Positions 1 through 8,742 of a stretch of 35,483 nucleotides of DNA are shown piece after piece. Both the position numbers and the translations under genes were made by a program. Source of the stretch: Chitinophagales bacterium (GTDB lineage: Bacteria > Bacteroidota > Bacteroidia > Chitinophagales > Chitinophagaceae); the NCBI GenBank assembly GCA_026936105.1, contig JAIXKI010000023.1, positions 1 through 35,483 on the forward strand. Direction: 5' to 3'. The notes under the pieces are model-generated. The model worked only from the letters and a program-made list of their open reading frames with translations. It made no database searches and was not told where the DNA came from. Each line of letters opens with the position of its first letter. The first letter of the stretch is position 1.

Positions 1-617
1 GTGTTCCAGTAAACCGTGATATTGGGCGCTGCCATCACTCTATCCTGCATCACTCTACTGGCACGCATCTGATCCCGGCGAATAAACATGTGAACCGTTG
101 TGCATAATTTAGAAAGATACAAGGCTTCTTCAGCTGCTGTATCACCGGCGCCTACAATAGCAACTTCTTTCCCTTTGAAGAAAAATCCGTCACAAACAGC
201 ACAGGCGCTTACACCAAATCCATTCAACCGCTGTTCACTTTCAAGCCCCAGCCATTTTGCGGATGCTCCGGTGGCAATGATAACCGTATTTGTTTCGATC
301 AGTTTATTATCATCTATCCAGACCTTATGCGGAAAAGAAGAAAAATCAACTTTGGTGGCAATGCCATAGCGTATATCTGCGCCAACACGTACTGCCTGTT
401 TTTCAAAATCAACCATCATATCAGGCCCCTGCACTCCTTCAGGATAGCCGGGATAATTTTCCACCTCCGTGGTCGTGGTCAACTGTCCGCCGGGCTGAAT
501 ACCCTGGTACAATACCGGTTTCAGATTTGCCCTTGCCGCATAGATAGCTGCCGTATAGCCTGCAGGTCCCGAGCCTATGATCAGGCAATTTAGTTTTTCA
601 CTTGCTGTTGTATCCAT
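1..617 (-). CDS. trxB: Thioredoxin reductase (partial, C-terminus beyond window)
   Basis: FAD/NADPH-dependent cytoplasmic flavoenzyme that reduces thioredoxin. The gene runs off the left edge, so only the first 205 codons are present. Reading the minus strand from the ATG at 617 gives MDTTASEKLNCLIIGSGPAG: the GSGPAG Rossmann loop for FAD is near residue 14, followed by the family signature PGGQL. The redox-active CAVCDG motif (CxxC) is near residue 140, and the second GAGDTAAEEA dinucleotide loop (NADPH domain) follows. A -7-like TAATTTTG lies just upstream (640-647). The gene is downstream of the efflux operon on the same strand, 85 nt after the DUF4249 stop, and probably has its own promoter. 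Identification is very secure; only the C-terminus is unseen. Confidence 0.95.
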   Translation of the reverse strand, partial: MDTTASEKLNCLIIGSGPAGYTAAIYAARANLKPVLYQGIQPGGQLTTTTEVENYPGYPEGVQGPDMMVDFEKQAVRVGADIRYGIATKVDFSSFPHKVWIDDNKLIETNTVIIATGASAKWLGLESEQRLNGFGVSACAVCDGFFFKGKEVAIVGAGDTAAEEALYLSKLCTTVHMFIRRDQMRASRVMQDRVMAAPNITVYWN

Positions 618-639
618 TTTTATCTCAATTGAAATTCTG

Positions 640-647
640 CAAAATTA
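640..647 (-). promoter_or_regulatory. -7-like element (TAATTTTG) before trxB
   Basis: The minus strand reads TAATTTTG, matching the Bacteroidota -7 consensus TAnnTTTG, about 23 nt upstream of the trxB ATG. No convincing TTTG -33 element is at the usual 19-21 nt spacing, so this is a weak call. Confidence 0.4.
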
Positions 648-702
648 AATTGAATTGTCCAATAAATCATACCCGTGATATGCCATGAGATCATGATCTG
701 AA

Positions 703-1590
703 TTACTTTGGAATAATGATCGTACGGTATTGTGCTGCATATCCGCCAAAATACCCCAAAGCATTCCCTTTTATATTGCCCGCCACCTGCGTTGGTGAAG
801 AAAATGGATTCCCTGCACTTGCATAATCAAATTCAATGGTCCTCCAGAAATCAAATGTGGGTTTATCAATATTGCATAGTTTGAGTGTAACAGTATCCCC
901 TTTATCAAAATACATGAAATCATCAGATCTTTTGTTATTCCTGTTCACGCCACGGTCTATCCTTATCCTATAGGTGGTGCCGTCTATGATCTGGTCATCA
1001 AAGACCGATACCAGGCCAGGATAAAAAGGTTCATTATTTCTTTTTGTAAAATAACGGCTATAATCGCCAAATCCGGGAGGATCTGTCAACACAGCATCAA
1101 GTTCCACTTTATCCGGTTTATTATTTCCCGGAGCTTTCTGCCAGACCAAAGAATCAATCTTTTTGGTGATTCCGGGTATTGTTGTTGTTGCCATATATTC
1201 TTTACCCTGCCAATCTATCTTTAATGAGTAATTCGAATTAAGTTGCCCGGTAAAAGCTGTACTTAGATCAGATGAGTCAATGGAAAAGTAATAAATGTTA
1301 TAACCGCCGGCAGCGGGAATTTCATACTCTTTCAGCTTATGGGTCAAAATTCCGTTGGAAACAAAAACATTGGCATCATGAACAAAACTGTTTTCCAGGA
1401 CGTCAGGGGTTATTCTAGAGAAATATCCTACACTTCTTGAAAGATAAACTATGGGTGGTCGGCCGTTTTCGATGGTGCCTTCCACTACAAGCTTCGGCTC
1501 TGTGGAATGTAACTTAATAGAAATATCTCTTTCACAACTACTGAAAATCACCGCAGCGGCCAAAAAACTTATCAGAAATCTTATTTTCAT
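703..1590 (-). CDS. DUF4249 family lipoprotein
   Basis: Predicted outer-envelope lipoprotein of unknown function, 295 residues. The start at 1590 (MKIRFLISF) gives a hydrophobic signal peptide ending in a lipobox with Cys19 (FSSC); a longer reading from TTG at 1644 would overlap the pump gene and lacks a signal peptide at its N-terminus. The mature part has features of DUF4249: an early PKLVVEGTIENG segment, a YSLKIDWQGKEYMATTTIP segment and a C-terminal NIKGNALGYFGGYA segment. DUF4249 genes normally sit directly behind a TonB-dependent receptor. Here the gene instead follows the RND pump gene by only 19 nt and looks like the last gene of that operon. The family call is fairly secure; the role is unknown. 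Confidence 0.85.
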   Translation of the reverse strand: MKIRFLISFLAAAVIFSSCERDISIKLHSTEPKLVVEGTIENGRPPIVYLSRSVGYFSRITPDVLENSFVHDANVFVSNGILTHKLKEYEIPAAGGYNIYYFSIDSSDLSTAFTGQLNSNYSLKIDWQGKEYMATTTIPGITKKIDSLVWQKAPGNNKPDKVELDAVLTDPPGFGDYSRYFTKRNNEPFYPGLVSVFDDQIIDGTTYRIRIDRGVNRNNKRSDDFMYFDKGDTVTLKLCNIDKPTFDFWRTIEFDYASAGNPFSSPTQVAGNIKGNALGYFGGYAAQYRTIIIPK

Positions 1591-1609
1591 AGTACAAAGC
1601 AAAACTAAA

Positions 1610-4600
1610 CTATCCGATCCTGTTATCGGCAATAGCCTGATCAATCTCGGTCTGTTTACGTTGCTCTTCCTCCAGTCTTTTCAATTTTCTGCCATACGAG
1701 ATCCTGGTGATCAGAACAAAAAGAACCGGCACAACGAAAATTGCGAGCGATGTTGCTGCCATCATACCTCCGAATACAGTCCATCCGATCGTCTTACGGC
1801 TTTCAGCGGCTGCTCCTGTCGCAAATGCCAAAGGCAATACTCCAAAAATAAATGCCAGCGAGGTCATGATGATTGGCCTGAACCTTAAACGCACTGCCTG
1901 CAACGTTGCCGCTACCACCTCCACCCCACGGTCCACCCTTTCTTTGGCATACTCAACAATAAGAATGGCATTCTTTGCCGCAAGACCTATCAATGTGATC
2001 AGCCCGATCTGTGCATAGACATTATTGGAAATATTAGGTAAAAGAGTCAATGTCAGAATAGCGCCAAACACTCCGATCGGTACTGCGAACAGAACAGAGA
2101 AAGGAACTGCCCAGCTTTCATACAAGGCGGCAAGAAACAGGAAAACAAAAATTATAGAAACGAAAAATATCTTTGACTGCTGACTGCCTGCTGCGATCTC
2201 TTCACGGCTCATCCCGGAAAATTCATACCCATAACCATCCGGTAAAGTTTTAGCCACTTCCTGGAGTGCTTTGATTGCCTGTCCGCTTGAAAAGCCCGGC
2301 TTTGAAGTTCCGGAGATCTCAATGGATCTGTAAATATTATAATGGGTAATCGAGGCAGGGGCTTCAATTACTTTGGTGGTAATTAAAGAGCCAAGAGGTA
2401 TCATGTTTCCCTGATTATTCCTGACATAAAATTTTTCAATGCCCGCCAGGGAGCTCCTGTAGTTGGTGTCTGCCTGGGACATGACATGGAAATTCCTGCC
2501 ATAAAGGTTAAAATCATTCACATAACTACTGCCCAGGAAAGTTGACAATGTACTGAATACATCTGAAACGGATACTCCCATTTTCTTTGCCTGCTCTTTA
2601 TCTACATCGATATTATAGCTTGGAGTTCTTGCATTGAAAAAAGTATAAGCAGATCCGATCTCAGGGCGTTGATTGAGCTTTGCAATAAAATCGCTGGCTA
2701 CTTTTTCAAATTGCTGAATGTTATCTGTGCTGCTGGTTTGTTGCAATTCAAAAGTAAATCCGGAGGTTGTGCCTAAACCCGGTATTGACGGAGGCAATAA
2801 GGCAAGTATCCTTGCCTCTTTTATATCAGCTGTCACTTCACGGATCTTATTGGCCACATCCTGAGAAGACTGCCCTTTACCTTTTCGCTGATCCCATGGT
2901 TTCAGCATTATGAATAATGTACCCGTATTGGCTTTTGCAGAGAAGTTGGCAATATTCAAGCCTGCCAATCCGCCCACTGTTTTAATTTCGGGAATCTGGC
3001 GGATGCGGCCAACTACCTGCCTCAGCAATTCAACACTTCTTGTGGTTGAAGTAGCTTCCGGCATTTCATAAGTGACATACAATCTCCCTTCATCTTCACC
3101 GGGCAGGAATGCAGTCGGTTTATTTTTGAAAAGAAATACCATGCCCACAACAAGAACTACCATCATGATCAGTATATAGGGAGTCCTTTTGATCCAGGTG
3201 CCCACACCTTTGGTATATCGGTCCACTATTCGTGCAAACACACTATTAAACCCTGCAAAGAATTTCTCTATGATGTTTTTCCTCTTCGATTCTCCGTTTG
3301 CAGGCTTCAGCATCAGAGTGCACAGGGCCGGAGTAAGGGATAAAGCAACGAATGCTGATATCACTACCGAAACTGCAATGGTGATGGCGAACTGCTGATA
3401 CAGCCTTCCGACAATGCCGGGAATAAATCCCACCGGCACGAATACTGCTGCCAATATCAAAGCAATGGCGATCACCGGGCCGGAGATATCCCGCATCGCC
3501 TTTTGTGTAGCTTCCTTTGGCGACATTTTTTCAAAATCAATGTTGTGTTGTGCTGCTTCTATGACCACTATGGCATCATCCACCACAATACCTATTGCCA
3601 GAACAAAGGCGAATAAAGTGAGTGTGTTGATCGTAAAGCCCATTGCTTCGAACATCACGAACGTACCGATGATCGAAACCGGTATCGCCAATACGGGTAT
3701 CAAAGTGGCTCTCCAATTCTGCAGGAAAAGAAAAACAACCATCACTACCAGCAAGAGAGCAATCAATAAAGTCTTTACAACTTCATGAATGGAAGCTTTT
3801 ACCACTGAGATTGTTTCACTGGGCACCAGGAAATCAATATCTTTCGGAAATGTTTTTCTTAACTCGCTGAGCGCTTTCATGACACCTTCATAAGTATCGA
3901 GCGCATTGGCATCAGGAGCCTGGTACACCATCAGATAGGAGGCAGGTTTACCATTGGCAAAAGAGTTAATGCTGTAATCAAATCTTCCCAATTCCACGCG
4001 GGCCACATCTTTCAAATAAACTACACTGCCGTTTGAAGGATTGGAACGTACAATAATATTTTCAAATTGTTCTTTGGTATTAATGCGGCTGTTGGTCAGT
4101 ACGCTGTATTCAAAAGCCTGCCCACCCGGTTGCGGATTACCGCCGACAGTACCTGCTGCTACCTGTAAATTCTGTTCCTGTAATGCGCTGTTTACATCTG
4201 CCGGAGTCATTTTCATTGCGGCCAGTTTTTCAGGATTCAACCAAATGCGCATCCCGAAATCATCACCTCTGGCAAACACATCACCCACTCCCTTAACTCT
4301 CAGCAGAGCATCTTTGACATAAATATTTACATAGTTCCCGATAAACTTTGAATCATGGGTGCCATTAGGAGAATAAAATGCCAGCACAAGCATCACACTG
4401 GGGTTTCTTTTGCGGATCGTAAGTCCAAGCCGCTTTACCGCATCAGGCAATGTCGGTTGTGCCACGCTGACCCTGTTTTGTACATCCAAAGCAGCAATAT
4501 TAATATCTGTACCCACTTCAAAATTTACAGTAATACTGCTCTGTCCGCTACTACTACTGCTGCTGGTCATGTAAGTCATACCGGGTGTTCCGTTCACTTG

Positions 4601-4804
4601 CGTTTCGATCGCAGTTGTGGTGGTCTGTTCCACTGTCTGCGCATCAGCTCCTGTAAAAACACCATTAATGGAAACTGTAGGAGGAGAGATATCTGGATAT
4701 TGAGAAACCGGCAGGTTCAACATGGAAATGATACCGACCAATATAATGACAATAGATATGACAATTGCTGTTACCGGGCGCCTTATAAAAGTTTCTGCTA
4801 TCAT
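1610..4804 (-). CDS. RND efflux pump inner-membrane subunit (HAE1, AcrB/MexB-like)
   Basis: Proton-driven multidrug or hydrophobic-compound exporter of the inner membrane, 1064 residues, the usual length for HAE1 pumps. The N-terminus MIAETFIRRPVTAIVISIVI is typical of the family. The proton-relay pair Asp409-Asp410 (VVDDAIVV, TM4) and Lys944 (LAAKNAILIVEYAKE, TM10) are both present, as are the two large periplasmic loops, so the pump looks functional. Substrates cannot be read from the sequence. It follows the adaptor gene by 59 nt and precedes the DUF4249 gene by 19 nt on the same strand, so the four genes from 7378 to 703 probably form one operon. The identification is very secure. Confidence 0.96.
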   Translation of the reverse strand: MIAETFIRRPVTAIVISIVIILVGIISMLNLPVSQYPDISPPTVSINGVFTGADAQTVEQTTTTAIETQVNGTPGMTYMTSSSSSSGQSSITVNFEVGTDINIAALDVQNRVSVAQPTLPDAVKRLGLTIRKRNPSVMLVLAFYSPNGTHDSKFIGNYVNIYVKDALLRVKGVGDVFARGDDFGMRIWLNPEKLAAMKMTPADVNSALQEQNLQVAAGTVGGNPQPGGQAFEYSVLTNSRINTKEQFENIIVRSNPSNGSVVYLKDVARVELGRFDYSINSFANGKPASYLMVYQAPDANALDTYEGVMKALSELRKTFPKDIDFLVPSETISVVKASIHEVVKTLLIALLLVVMVVFLFLQNWRATLIPVLAIPVSIIGTFVMFEAMGFTINTLTLFAFVLAIGIVVDDAIVVIEAAQHNIDFEKMSPKEATQKAMRDISGPVIAIALILAAVFVPVGFIPGIVGRLYQQFAITIAVSVVISAFVALSLTPALCTLMLKPANGESKRKNIIEKFFAGFNSVFARIVDRYTKGVGTWIKRTPYILIMMVVLVVGMVFLFKNKPTAFLPGEDEGRLYVTYEMPEATSTTRSVELLRQVVGRIRQIPEIKTVGGLAGLNIANFSAKANTGTLFIMLKPWDQRKGKGQSSQDVANKIREVTADIKEARILALLPPSIPGLGTTSGFTFELQQTSSTDNIQQFEKVASDFIAKLNQRPEIGSAYTFFNARTPSYNIDVDKEQAKKMGVSVSDVFSTLSTFLGSSYVNDFNLYGRNFHVMSQADTNYRSSLAGIEKFYVRNNQGNMIPLGSLITTKVIEAPASITHYNIYRSIEISGTSKPGFSSGQAIKALQEVAKTLPDGYGYEFSGMSREEIAAGSQQSKIFFVSIIFVFLFLAALYESWAVPFSVLFAVPIGVFGAILTLTLLPNISNNVYAQIGLITLIGLAAKNAILIVEYAKERVDRGVEVVAATLQAVRLRFRPIIMTSLAFIFGVLPLAFATGAAAESRKTIGWTVFGGMMAATSLAIFVVPVLFVLITRISYGRKLKRLEEEQRKQTEIDQAIADNRIG

Positions 4805-4863
4805 AATTCTGAATGGGTAGATTGATTACAAATCCTTCAACCCTTTTTCTCCTTTCAAAATTT

Positions 4864-5994
4864 TTATTGTTTGCCAGTTGTCATTGCTGAGGGTTTTGAA
4901 ATACTGATCAAAGAACCTTCACGAAGGTTCTGAATCCCTTCCACCACTATGACATCACCTTCAATTAAACCATCTTTTACAATAACCGATTTGCCAATCG
5001 TTCTGCCAAGCGCTACTTTTTTTTGTGTCACCTTACTGCTGTCACTGACCACATAAACAAAAAACTCACCCAATTGCTCTGTGACTGCTTTATGAGGTAT
5101 CGTGATTACTTTTTTCGAAGCATTATTCAAAACCCTCACCGTTGTGGTCATCCCGGCTTTCAACAGGTCTTTATTATTCGGAAAAATCAATCTTGTTCTG
5201 ATGGTACCGGTTTGAGGATCTACAGCACGATCTATCAGGCTGATCTTTCCATGGTCGGGGTAAATATCGTTTCCGAATGCAATGGAGAAAATTGAATCAT
5301 TTATTCGGTTTCCCTGTTCCAACAACTTTGTAAAGCGATACACTTCACTTTGATCCACCGCAAAATCCACTGCCATCGGATTATCCGTTGATATTGTGTT
5401 CAAAATGGTTTGGCCTGCTACCACTGAAGTACCCAGCCTAACTTGCGAAATCCCTATAGTACCGGAGAAGGGTGCCGGTATGATCGAGAAATTCAGATTC
5501 GCTTTTACTGCTTCCACATTTGCCTGTGCAGCCGCCACCTGCTTTTTTGCAGCTTCCAGTGCAGCATCTGCATAATCTACCTGTTGTTTTGCAATGGCAT
5601 CCTGCCTGTCCAGCTCATGATATCGGTCTGCATCTTTTTGTGCCTTTTCGAGATTGGTCTGCTGTACCTGAAAGTTAGCTAAAGCCTGTTGATAATTGGC
5701 ATTGTAGAGTTGTTGATCTATTGCATATAGTTTTTGACCTTTTACAACATTCTGCCCGTCTTTAAAAAATATGTTGGTAACATAACCGGTGACCTGTGAC
5801 CGTATATCCGTTTGATCCAGAGCCGTGACTGTTCCCGGATATTCATCATAATAAACAGCATCTGTTGCCCGAACGGTATCCACCGTTACCGGGATGGATG
5901 CAGGAGGCCCCTGCTGTTGCTGATTTTGCCCGCAGGAAAACAGTCCTGTTATAACAATTATTACGGAATAATTTCTGATAAAATTGGTCAACAT
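4864..5994 (-). CDS. RND efflux periplasmic adaptor (membrane fusion protein, AcrA/MexA-like)
   Basis: Lipid-anchored adaptor that joins the inner-membrane pump to the outer-membrane channel; 376 residues, normal for the family. A signal sequence with lipobox LFSC puts the lipidated Cys at position 21. It is followed by the barrel-sandwich/lipoyl half (DIRSQVTGYVTNIFFKDGQ), a Gln/Ala-rich alpha-hairpin at about residues 100-170 (coiled coil), the second lipoyl half (PAPFSGTIGISQVRLGTSV), and a beta-barrel and membrane-proximal domain ending near IVVEGIQNLREGS. It lies 28 nt after the TolC-like gene and 59 nt before the pump gene, as expected for co-transcribed subunits. Confidence 0.95.
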   Translation of the reverse strand: MLTNFIRNYSVIIVITGLFSCGQNQQQQGPPASIPVTVDTVRATDAVYYDEYPGTVTALDQTDIRSQVTGYVTNIFFKDGQNVVKGQKLYAIDQQLYNANYQQALANFQVQQTNLEKAQKDADRYHELDRQDAIAKQQVDYADAALEAAKKQVAAAQANVEAVKANLNFSIIPAPFSGTIGISQVRLGTSVVAGQTILNTISTDNPMAVDFAVDQSEVYRFTKLLEQGNRINDSIFSIAFGNDIYPDHGKISLIDRAVDPQTGTIRTRLIFPNNKDLLKAGMTTTVRVLNNASKKVITIPHKAVTEQLGEFFVYVVSDSSKVTQKKVALGRTIGKSVIVKDGLIEGDVIVVEGIQNLREGSLISISKPSAMTTGKQ

Positions 5995-6022
5995 ATTTCA
6001 ATCTTTTTTCTTCTTCATATTG

Positions 6023-7378
6023 TCAATAGCTTATGTCCCCCTTACTCTTTTCCACATCTATCTTACTGCTAATTACCTGGAAGAGTGCATCAAAATAATT
6101 GATCTGGGCAGTACGCAGATCGGTCTCGGCCATGATCAGGTCCAGATACGCCTTTACACCGGAGCGATACTGAAGGCGGATCACATCGAACACTTCCTGT
6201 GCCAGCTTCACATTATTTTTCATAGCCAGGAAAAATGAAAGGCTTGCCTTATAACTGGACATTGCACTGCTGAATTCTGAATTCACCTGGTTCCTGAAAT
6301 TCAATATATCCAGGTCAGTACGCTTGAGTTGCCATTCCGATTGTTCGATATTATATTTCCTCTTTCCTCCCTGAAAAATCGGGAAAGAAAGGGTCAGTCC
6401 GGCATAAGAATTAGGAAATGACTGACTGTACAACTTTGAAAAATTATTATTCAGGTAATTCAGGTTATAAGCTCCGTTGGCAGATAGGGAAGGCAGGTAA
6501 CTCCACCTGTTATATTGCACTGTGGCTTCCTGTAATTTCCTTTGTGTTTCCAGTATCTGATACTCGATCCTATGGGTATAATCTACACCCTGCAAAGTGT
6601 CCAGTTCAAATTCACTTTCCAGCCGGGCACTATCATAAATAATATCCAGGTTCTCATTTTGCGGATAATTGATCAGCGATTTAAGGTAATCGGTCTTTGC
6701 TTTCAAAGCTTCTTCATTTGCTTTGCGGGTGGCCAGCGCATTATTCAAAGCAATAGTTGCCCGCTGATAATCCGTTTTATCTACAATACCTGCATTATAC
6801 TGTGCCCTGGCATCTTTCAGGCTTTGCTGTAACAGGTCAATATTCTGATCCGTGACCTTTATTTGCTGCCGCGTTGTGAGCAGGTCGTAAAAAGATTTGG
6901 AAACAGCTGCCACCAAATCTATGCTGGTATTTGCTGTCTGTTGCTTTGATTGTTTCAGTACGATATTTTTTGTCCGTTTAGCCAGCAATACATCTCTGTC
7001 AAATATCGTTTGCGAAGCAGTGAATTGCATAGAGGAAGTATTATTCACTCCGAAACGCACTACATTCCCGCCAATAATATTTGACTGCAACTGGAAATTA
7101 TGCTGATAGAGATAATTGAAGTTGACTTGAGGATACCAGTCAGCCAGTTTCGATTTCACCTGTAGTAATGTCGTTGTTTCATCTATTAAAGACTGCTGTA
7201 CAGCCGGCTGTCTTTTCAATGCATATTGAATGATGTTGGGTAAAGTTGGCTCTTTCAAAAGGCTATCCGCAACAGGCTGAGACCCGGCCTGATTGTGAAC
7301 GGAAAAAAAAATAAGGATCAACAATGAAATTCTTTTCAGGAAATGAATTTGAAATACCCTTGCAAAAAAATGACTCAT
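6023..7378 (-). CDS. TolC-family outer-membrane efflux channel
   Basis: Outer-membrane channel for the tripartite pump encoded by the next two genes; 451 residues. I chose the ATG at 7378 (MSHFFARVFQIHFLKRISLL); an in-frame TTG at 7408 adds 10 residues with no hydrophobic gain. A signal peptide occupies about the first 33 residues. The rest shows the two internally repeated, Gln/Ala/Asn-rich helical halves of OEP proteins (for example LLQQSLKDARAQYNAGIVDKTDYQRA and, later, VIRLQYRSGVKAYLDLIMAETDLRTAQ). It is the promoter-proximal gene of the efflux operon. The TolC family call is very secure. Confidence 0.93.
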   Translation of the reverse strand: MSHFFARVFQIHFLKRISLLILIFFSVHNQAGSQPVADSLLKEPTLPNIIQYALKRQPAVQQSLIDETTTLLQVKSKLADWYPQVNFNYLYQHNFQLQSNIIGGNVVRFGVNNTSSMQFTASQTIFDRDVLLAKRTKNIVLKQSKQQTANTSIDLVAAVSKSFYDLLTTRQQIKVTDQNIDLLQQSLKDARAQYNAGIVDKTDYQRATIALNNALATRKANEEALKAKTDYLKSLINYPQNENLDIIYDSARLESEFELDTLQGVDYTHRIEYQILETQRKLQEATVQYNRWSYLPSLSANGAYNLNYLNNNFSKLYSQSFPNSYAGLTLSFPIFQGGKRKYNIEQSEWQLKRTDLDILNFRNQVNSEFSSAMSSYKASLSFFLAMKNNVKLAQEVFDVIRLQYRSGVKAYLDLIMAETDLRTAQINYFDALFQVISSKIDVEKSKGDISY

Positions 7379-7472
7379 AACTTTTATTGAGATCCTTTTC
7401 CCAATCAATCTTCAGAAACACAATTAGACTCATCAACACATATTTTCGGGATTTGTTGAGAAAACTGAAATA

Positions 7473-7480
7473 CAAAATTA
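7473..7480 (-). promoter_or_regulatory. -7-like element (TAATTTTG) before the efflux operon
   Basis: The minus strand reads TAATTTTG about 95 nt upstream of the tolC-like ATG. It is the only TAnnTTTG match between the rpoD terminator and the gene, but no good -33 TTTG is at the expected distance. Confidence 0.35.
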
Positions 7481-7546
7481 ACGGAATGAGGAAATAATTT
7501 GCTTCCGCACATCAAAAACTAAAAAGGAGGGTGACATATTAAAAAT

Positions 7547-7580
7547 AAAACAGCCCTGATCCGTGATCAGAGCTGTTTTT
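7547..7580 (-). terminator. Rho-independent terminator after rpoD
   Basis: Inverted repeat AAAACAGC-C-CTGATC / GATCAG-A-GCTGTTTT with a CGT loop (14 pairs, one mismatch). On the minus strand it is followed by TTTTATTTTT, about 50 nt behind the rpoD stop. It separates the sigma factor gene from the efflux operon. Confidence 0.85.
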
Positions 7581-7626
7581 CCAATTTGCTATTCTTATTG
7601 TCCCGTAATCGAAACAGGACTATAAG

Positions 7627-8487
7627 TCATTGGCCCAGATAAGCTTTTAAGGCATTACTATAGCGGGCTTTTTGTAAACGTTTGATCGCCCTTTCTTTGA
7701 TCTGGCGAATGCGTTCTTTGGTCAGATCGTATTTCTGACCAATCTGCTCGATCGTAACTCCATTTTCGCCATCCAGGCCAAAATAAGCGTTCACGATCTC
7801 AGCTTCCCTCGGAGAAAGTGATCTCAAGACCCTGCGGATCTCATTTCTTAATGAATCCTTCATTACATCATCATCGGTGTCATCACTGCCTTCCAGAAGG
7901 TCTCCCATGGCCACGTCTTCTGCTTCGTGCACCGGGGCATCCAGTGAAGTGTGGCGGGTATTGCTTTGAAAGATGTTGTTGATCTCTGTCTCACTCATCT
8001 CCAGCAGTTCGGCTAACTCTTCCGTTGACGGCTCTCTCTCATGTTCCTGTTCAAAAGCCATATAAGCTTTGTTAGCCTTGTTGTAAGTGCCAATTTTGTT
8101 TTGAGGCAGGCGGACTAATCTGCCTTGCTCTGCCAACGCCTGCAGGATGGACTGGCGGATCCACCATACCGCGTATGAAATAAATTTGAAACCCTTGGTT
8201 TCATCAAAGCGTTGCGCCGCTTTTATCAAACCGAGGTTGCCCTCGTTGATCAGATCGCTAAGTGATAACCCCTGATGTTGGTACTGCTTTGCAACAGACA
8301 CCACGAACCGCAGGTTGGCTTGCACTAATTTATCCAAAGCTCTTTGATCGCCCATTTTTATACGCTGAGCCAGCGTGGTCTCCTGCTCCGGAGTGATCAT
8401 TGAAATTTTGGAAATTTCCTGCAAGTACTTTTCAACTGCCTGTGAATCTCTGTTCGTGATCTGGGTGGCAATTTTAAGCTGCCGCAT
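7627..8487 (-). CDS. rpoD: Primary RNA polymerase sigma factor (sigma-70/SigA type)
   Basis: Housekeeping sigma factor that directs RNA polymerase to promoters; in this phylum these have the TTTG/TAnnTTTG consensus seen elsewhere in the window. The 286 residues start MRQLKIATQITNRDSQAVEKY, which is how the short Bacteroidota primary sigma begins: region 1.1 and the non-conserved region of E. coli RpoD are missing. Region 1.2 is at about 15-48, region 2 at about 55-125 (NLRFVVSVAKQYQ, DLINEGNLGLIKAAQRFD, FISYAVWWIRQSI), region 3 at about 130-205 and region 4 at about 220-280, with the helix-turn-helix TIEQIGQKYDLTKERIRQIK. All functional regions are intact. It is a single-gene unit with its own terminator. 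Confidence 0.96.
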   Translation of the reverse strand: MRQLKIATQITNRDSQAVEKYLQEISKISMITPEQETTLAQRIKMGDQRALDKLVQANLRFVVSVAKQYQHQGLSLSDLINEGNLGLIKAAQRFDETKGFKFISYAVWWIRQSILQALAEQGRLVRLPQNKIGTYNKANKAYMAFEQEHEREPSTEELAELLEMSETEINNIFQSNTRHTSLDAPVHEAEDVAMGDLLEGSDDTDDDVMKDSLRNEIRRVLRSLSPREAEIVNAYFGLDGENGVTIEQIGQKYDLTKERIRQIKERAIKRLQKARYSNALKAYLGQ

Positions 8488-8594
8488 ACATACATTGTTT
8501 TTTTTAAAACGAATAAATACCAGTCTTCGTTTGCAGTAGGTTGCAAATGGATAGTTAATTATTAAAATGTGAAATTACCGTCCTCGACCGTCTG

Positions 8595-8602
8595 CAAAAA
8601 TA
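8595..8602 (-). promoter_or_regulatory. -7-like element (TATTTTTG) before rpoD
   Basis: TATTTTTG on the minus strand, 107 nt upstream of the rpoD ATG, fits TAnnTTTG. It implies a leader of roughly 100 nt. No clear -33 box is visible. Two direct ACCGTC copies at 8577-8582 and 8587-8592 lie next to the predicted start of transcription. Confidence 0.4.
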
Positions 8603-8742
8603 CTAAGTAAAAACGAGAATTCATAGTGATTGGACGCAAAAATTACACACAGCTTTTACATCTTTTCTCCATTTTCAAAAATTCTGACGGAAACTATTTC
8701 CACTGAGAATTTCAAGGAATCAGAAAAATAGAAACCATGACC

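Noticed and set aside
688-699. Palindrome AGATCATGATCT between the DUF4249 gene and trxB
   Set aside because: Twelve bases only, no T-run and no promoter placement; it can occur by chance in this A/T-rich spacer.
4355-4825. Long plus-strand open frame inside the RND pump gene
   Set aside because: It is antisense to a fully conserved pump gene, has no domain and no signal of its own. The same holds for plus-strand frames at 19705-20343 (in thrS) and 32714-33738 (in ftcD).
7379-7408. Upstream in-frame TTG start for the TolC-like gene
   Set aside because: The TTG adds ten residues that do not improve the signal peptide. Similar TTG extensions at 1644, 10470, 17767, 20613, 29307 and 30067 were rejected in favour of nearby ATGs that give standard N-termini.
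8577-8592. ACCGTC direct repeat near the rpoD promoter
   Set aside because: Two 6-bp copies at 10-bp spacing are too short to claim as an operator without comparison.
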